The notes under the pieces are model-generated. The model was not told where the DNA came from, ran no database searches, and saw only the letters and a list, made by a program, of their open reading frames with translations. A DNA stretch of 10,576 bases. It comes from Deltaproteobacteria bacterium (lineage in GTDB: Bacteria; Desulfobacterota; Syntrophia; Syntrophales; UBA2210). Position numbers and translations under genes: made by a program. The DNA lies in contig JAFCZZ010000036.1 in NCBI GenBank assembly GCA_019314085.1, positions 1 to 10,576 of the forward strand. Reading direction: 5' to 3'. Shown here in pieces: positions 7,933-10,576 of the stretch. The stretch's first letter is position 1. Every line of letters begins with the position of its first letter.

Positions 7933-9312
7933 TTACCCGAGCTGATACCGCTTTAATTTCTCTACAAGGGTTGTCCGGTTCAGTTTCAATAACTTCGCCG
8001 CCCTGTTCTTTATCCCGCCCGATTCGGCCAGGGCCTTCCGGAGCAGATCTTTTTCAAACTGACAGATTGTTTCATTCAGATCCAGACCGCTGGCGGGGAT
8101 CTTGATGTCGTGTGTAGCCTCTTTACTCTCCTCTGAGTTCAGTCGTATCTTATCGGGTAGATCCTCCAGCCCTATCGAGCCGTACTCCTTCATGACAACA
8201 AGCATCTCAGCCAGGTTCTGTAGTTCCCTCACATTGCCCGGCCAGTGATACTTCATAAGACAATCCATGGCTTCGGGCATCAGCTTCTCTACGTTCTTCT
8301 TTTTTGATTTATTGAAGTTCCTCAGGAAATGGTTTGTCAGAACCGGTATATCCACCGTCCTTTCTCTGAGAGGCGGAAGATGGACAGGTATTACATTGAT
8401 GCGGTAAAAGAGGTCCTCCCTGAATTTCTTTTCCGCCACGGCCTTTTCCAGATCCTGGTTTGTCGCGGTAACAATCCGTACGTCCACATTGATGGTCTTC
8501 ATGCCTCCGATTCGTTCGAACTGTTTCTCCTGTATCACCCGCAGCACCTTTACCTGCAGTGATGGGCTCATATCGCCGATCTCATCGAGAAAGATTGTTC
8601 CCCCGTGTGCCAATTCGAACCGCCCCGTTCTGCTCCGTATCGCTCCGGTAAAGGCACCTTTTTCATGTCCGAACAGTTCACTCTCGAGAAGCTCTTCGGG
8701 GATCGCCCCGCAGTTTACGGTAACAAGCGGGCCGTTTTTCCTGTCACTGTTAAAATGCAGTGCCTGGGCTATCAGCTCCTTGCCGGTCCCGCTCTCGCCA
8801 TAGATGGCAATGGTGCTGTCCGATGAGGCCACCTTCTTAATCTTTTCAACGACGGCCTTCATCCCGTCGCTGTAAGATACGATCTCTCCGAAGTTATATT
8901 TTTTCTCCAGCTGGCCCCTGAGCACGGTGTTTTCATCCACCAGTTTCGCGTGGAACAGGGCCCTTCCCACAATCAGGGTGACAAGATCCGCTTTAAAAGG
9001 TTTTGTTATATAATCGAAAGCACCCATTCGCATGGCGTCAACGGCACTGCCCACGGTGGCATGACCCGTGATCATGATAACGATATTTTCGGGATTGATC
9101 TCTTTTATGAACTTGAGTAGCTGCAGGCCATCGACATGAGGCATCTTCATGTCTGTTATGACCAGATCGTATTTGTCGCAGGGGAAGGTATCCATCGCCT
9201 CCCTGCCATCTTTGACCGCTTTTACCTCATGACCTTCTCCGGACAAGAGTTCCACCAGATTTTCTCTGCTGAGATCGTTGTCTTCCGCAACCAATACCTT
9301 AATCTTTTTCAT
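7933..9312 (-). CDS. NtrC-family sigma54-dependent response regulator
   Basis: A 459-residue three-domain activator. The receiver (about 3-120) has Glu10-Asp11, phosphoacceptor Asp54 (TDMKMPHVDG) and TKPF lysine. The AAA+ sigma54-interaction domain (about 143-375) has Walker A GESGTGKE at 172-179, the sigma54-contact loop GAFTGA at 219-224, Walker B with Asp243-Glu244 (FLDEIGD) and the arginine-finger segment FREDLFYRINV. A C-terminal Fis-type helix-turn-helix ends at RTTLVEKLKRYQLG. Phosphorylated proteins of this class oligomerise on upstream sites and remodel sigma54 RNA polymerase. The Shine-Dalgarno is weak. It converges on the hybrid kinase with 4 bp between stops and no terminator. The dyad TCTGAT-A-ATCAGA 10 bp upstream of its start could be an autoregulatory site. 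Its target genes are unknown. It does not look like the PEP-CTERM-associated regulator PrsR. Confidence 0.95.
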   Translation of the reverse strand: MKKIKVLVAEDNDLSRENLVELLSGEGHEVKAVKDGREAMDTFPCDKYDLVITDMKMPHVDGLQLLKFIKEINPENIVIMITGHATVGSAVDAMRMGAFDYITKPFKADLVTLIVGRALFHAKLVDENTVLRGQLEKKYNFGEIVSYSDGMKAVVEKIKKVASSDSTIAIYGESGTGKELIAQALHFNSDRKNGPLVTVNCGAIPEELLESELFGHEKGAFTGAIRSRTGRFELAHGGTIFLDEIGDMSPSLQVKVLRVIQEKQFERIGGMKTINVDVRIVTATNQDLEKAVAEKKFREDLFYRINVIPVHLPPLRERTVDIPVLTNHFLRNFNKSKKKNVEKLMPEAMDCLMKYHWPGNVRELQNLAEMLVVMKEYGSIGLEDLPDKIRLNSEESKEATHDIKIPASGLDLNETICQFEKDLLRKALAESGGIKNRAAKLLKLNRTTLVEKLKRYQLG

Positions 9313-9322
9313 GGTAGCCCAG

Positions 9323-9335
9323 TCTGATAATCAGA
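9323..9335. promoter_or_regulatory. Perfect 13-bp dyad upstream of the sigma54 activator gene
   Basis: TCTGAT-A-ATCAGA is a perfect inverted repeat with one central base, 10 bp before the activator's ATG on the - strand. It would lie in the 5' leader or overlap a promoter, the place for an autorepressor or a translational control site. Function is inferred from position only. Confidence 0.4.
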
Positions 9336-9406
9336 TTACATTACCTTTTCCCGGATTGGCAACAGCCCTCGCTGCCCCCGATATCTGAGAATTGAGAATC
9401 TATGTT

Positions 9407-9439
9407 GGTGATTTTGGCTTTCTCTGAGAAATTATCACC
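9407..9439. promoter_or_regulatory. Nested inverted repeat in the divergent intergenic region
   Basis: Outer arms GGTGAT (9407-9412) and ATCACC (9434-9439) enclose an inner perfect dyad TTTCTC-T-GAGAAA (9419-9431). It may be a cruciform-like protein site or, if transcribed, a stem with an asymmetric internal loop. No T-run follows on either strand. Confidence 0.4.
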
Positions 9440-9579
9440 CTTGCGTCTCTCGCCACATCGCGCCCGATTCTATGGGATGGGAAATATTATAGCAAGTATT
9501 TTCTCGTTGTTTTTGCAGATGAGGTGTTATCAGGGTTTCTCCTGTTGACTTTGGATGGTCGTCTGTGGCAGATTAGCGC

Positions 9580-9608
9580 GGTATCTGCTATTCTGGAAAA
9601 GAGATACC
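9580..9608. promoter_or_regulatory. Candidate operator upstream of the small Lys/Glu-rich gene
   Basis: GGTATCT (9580-9586) and AGATACC (9602-9608) are perfect 7-bp inverted arms separated by 15 nt, with centres 22 bp apart, so they lie on about the same face of the helix. They sit 31 bp upstream of the ATG at 9640. This geometry suits a dimeric regulator; a leader RNA hairpin is the alternative. Confidence 0.4.
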
Positions 9609-9639
9609 ATGAGAAAGAGATTACAACAGGGAGGAATGT

Positions 9640-10005
9640 ATGGCTTCTAAGGATAAGATTGCAAGGGATGCCCAAAAGGCTTACTGGGAGGGCGCATTGA
9701 GCTGCCGTCTGGAGGTTTTGAAGGAACGCGGCCTCGATCAGGGCAGGATAGCGAAGGATGCCTCTGTCAAAAAGATACGGGCCGAGATACGGAAGATTGC
9801 GGGCAGGCTTGCCGTTATAGACAAAAAGCAGGACAAGGTTGCAGAGATGGCGAGAGTCAAGGCCGAGAAGCTGGCCGTTCCCAAGGAGGAAAAGACCAGG
9901 AAGGCAAAGGCCGAGGAAGAGGCCGCTGAGGTGAGTAAACGCCAGCAGAAACTGGAAAAGAAGATGGAGAAGAAGAAGGAAAAGAAACAGGCAAAGGAAG
10001 ACTAG
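9640..10005 (+). CDS. Small Lys/Glu-rich coiled-coil-like protein of unknown function
   Basis: I do not recognise a family for this 121-residue protein. A Shine-Dalgarno AGGGAGG at 9628-9634 lies 5 nt before the ATG, which supports real translation. Residues 1-40 are mixed in composition, with one Cys near residue 22 (ALSCRLEVLKERGLDQ). From about 40 onward the chain is almost all Lys, Glu, Ala, Arg and Gln with no Pro-rich or aromatic content except one VPKEE break, predicting long charged alpha-helix or coiled coil. The C-terminal 30 residues are strongly basic (KKMEKKKEKKQ). There is no signal peptide or membrane segment. Possible roles are nucleic-acid or ribosome association, but this is speculation from charge. 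It is a single-gene unit closed by the terminator at 10056-10088. Confidence 0.7.
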   Translation: MASKDKIARDAQKAYWEGALSCRLEVLKERGLDQGRIAKDASVKKIRAEIRKIAGRLAVIDKKQDKVAEMARVKAEKLAVPKEEKTRKAKAEEEAAEVSKRQQKLEKKMEKKKEKKQAKED

Positions 10006-10055
10006 GGTTGATATTGCTGTTCGGTGTTTTGAAGAACGATACGTAGTGCAATAAA

Positions 10056-10088
10056 AAACGCCCACCGATTGAAAGCCGGTGGGCGTTT
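10056..10088. terminator. Strong bidirectional intrinsic terminator
   Basis: A perfect 12-bp GC-rich stem, AAACGCCCACCG (10056-10067) and CGGTGGGCGTTT (10077-10088), has a 9-nt loop. The A-run on the left gives six or more U residues after the stem in - strand transcripts, and TTT follows on the + strand. It lies between the convergent small gene and PEP-CTERM gene, so it should end both; the - strand direction looks stronger. Confidence 0.88.
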
Positions 10089-10095
10089 GAAACAA

Positions 10096-10576
10096 TTATA
10101 CATCCAGATTATCCCAGCTTTTTTTCCTTCTCACAAATCTCAGGCCAGCCAGACCGCACCCGAGGAGCAGCATGGTGGTCGGTTCGGGGACCGGTGCCCC
10201 CCCTGATGTTGTATTGACCGTGAATGATACGCCGGTGGTCTCAAAGTGACAATCGGGATCGAATCCGAAGCCGAAATTTCCGTCATTACCGATATAACTG
10301 CCCAGTGAGTCAATTTCAAGAGCAGTGAATCCACGAGAAACATCCTGCGGGGCGGTTGTGAGATTTACAAAATGAAGTAACTCTATACTTCTCGGGTCGG
10401 CGAAATGATCGCCAGAATCGCTACCACCTTCCCTTATTACGCCCTCATCAGCAGAATCGAGGAGATCAACCCATAAAACGTTGTCTCCGTAGTCTTGCCA
10501 ATATTTGAGGCCGGAAATGGATAACGTGGCGCTCTCGATGGTTTCATCTTCCGGTATGGCCTGATCTATACCCCAC
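10096..10576 (-). CDS. PEP-CTERM sorting-domain protein (5' end outside window)
   Basis: The - strand frame is open from the right edge to the TAA at 10096-10098, giving 159 residues of the C-terminal part; the start and any signal peptide lie outside. The end is a textbook PEP-CTERM sorting signal: VPEPTT, a hydrophobic stretch MLLLGCGLAGL, then the basic cluster RFVRRKK, with a short extra tail SWDNLDV. Proteins of this class are exported, recognised by an exosortase at the PEP motif and usually go to the cell surface or exopolysaccharide matrix. The region before the signal (GNFGFGFDPDCHFETTGVSFTV) resembles the beta-rich ectodomain seen in many such proteins. No exosortase gene is in the window. 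The terminator at 10056-10088 lies just downstream. The ectodomain's ligand or role is unknown. Confidence 0.9.
   Translation of the reverse strand, partial: WGIDQAIPEDETIESATLSISGLKYWQDYGDNVLWVDLLDSADEGVIREGGSDSGDHFADPRSIELLHFVNLTTAPQDVSRGFTALEIDSLGSYIGNDGNFGFGFDPDCHFETTGVSFTVNTTSGGAPVPEPTTMLLLGCGLAGLRFVRRKKSWDNLDV

Larger units (their letters stand above)
9313..9639. other. 327-bp divergent intergenic region with several inverted repeats
   Basis: This gap separates the - strand sigma54 activator from the small + strand gene, so it should carry both promoters. No coding frame with a supporting start is evident. It contains the dyads listed separately at 9323-9335, 9407-9439 and 9580-9608, and an 8-bp direct repeat TCTGAGAA at 9384-9391 and 9423-9430. 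No convincing sigma70 or sigma54 promoter was found: TTGACT at 9545-9550 has only a poor -10 partner. Confidence 0.6.

Noticed and set aside
7933..9312. PEP-CTERM regulator PrsR
   Set aside because: The N-terminus and receiver read as a generic NtrC-type regulator and do not show the PrsR-style receiver; adjacency to a PEP-CTERM gene alone is not enough.
9355..9376. sigma54 promoter suggested by TTGGCA and GCTGC
   Set aside because: The GG to GC spacing is 11 or 14 nt instead of the required 10, and the orientation points away from the activator gene.
9545..9574. sigma70 promoter from TTGACT with CAGATT
   Set aside because: The -10 matches only three of six positions at 18-nt spacing; too weak to annotate.
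9487..10095. 202-residue open frame on the - strand with hydrophobic Leu-rich stretches
   Set aside because: The Leu/Phe richness is the antisense reading of Lys/Glu codons in the small + strand gene, and it runs through the intrinsic terminator.
10140..10343. 67-residue open frame on the - strand
   Set aside because: It is another frame of the PEP-CTERM gene, whose correct frame ends in a complete sorting signal.

Overview
The window carries most of a bacterial chemotaxis-type signalling operon on the + strand (cheR, a cheD-REC fusion, cheX-like, cheB, cheA, cheY, a second cheX-like gene), followed by a soluble PAS hybrid histidine kinase. After that come a convergent NtrC-type sigma54 activator, a small Lys/Glu-rich orphan gene, and the C-terminal half of a PEP-CTERM surface/exported protein. 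The gene set (CheD, CheX/CheC-type phosphatases, a CheA without an evident CheY-binding P2 domain, NtrC-family regulators, PEP-CTERM sorting) suggests a Gram-negative environmental bacterium. A member of the former Deltaproteobacteria (Desulfobacterota) or a related lineage fits best; this is inferred from gene content and protein style, not from a marker gene.

Region 1-5816 is tightly packed. cheR is open at the left edge, so the operon begins upstream. CheR methylates and CheB demethylates chemoreceptors, CheD deamidates them, CheA is the central kinase, and CheY plus the REC part of the CheD fusion are candidate phosphoacceptors. The two CheX-like proteins, each with one D-x3-E-x2-N-x3-G motif, are the likely phosphatases. 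No cheW, receptor, flagellar or pilus gene lies in the window, so whether the pathway controls swimming, twitching or another output is open. The only sizeable gap in the operon (1935-2163) holds two short dyads and a palindromic, MITE-like element of about 98 bp.

The most unusual gene is 740-1540. CheD there loses its last roughly 20 residues and runs in frame into a CheY-like receiver that has lost its first beta strand and acidic pair. The join looks like a deletion between neighbouring cheD and cheY genes.

Region 5826-9312 continues with cheX2 and the hybrid kinase, whose stop lies 4 bp from the stop of the convergent sigma54 activator. The 327-bp gap 9313-9639 upstream of the activator and of the small + strand gene contains several inverted repeats that could be operators. 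A strong bidirectional terminator at 10056-10088 separates the small gene from the PEP-CTERM gene, which enters from the right edge on the - strand.
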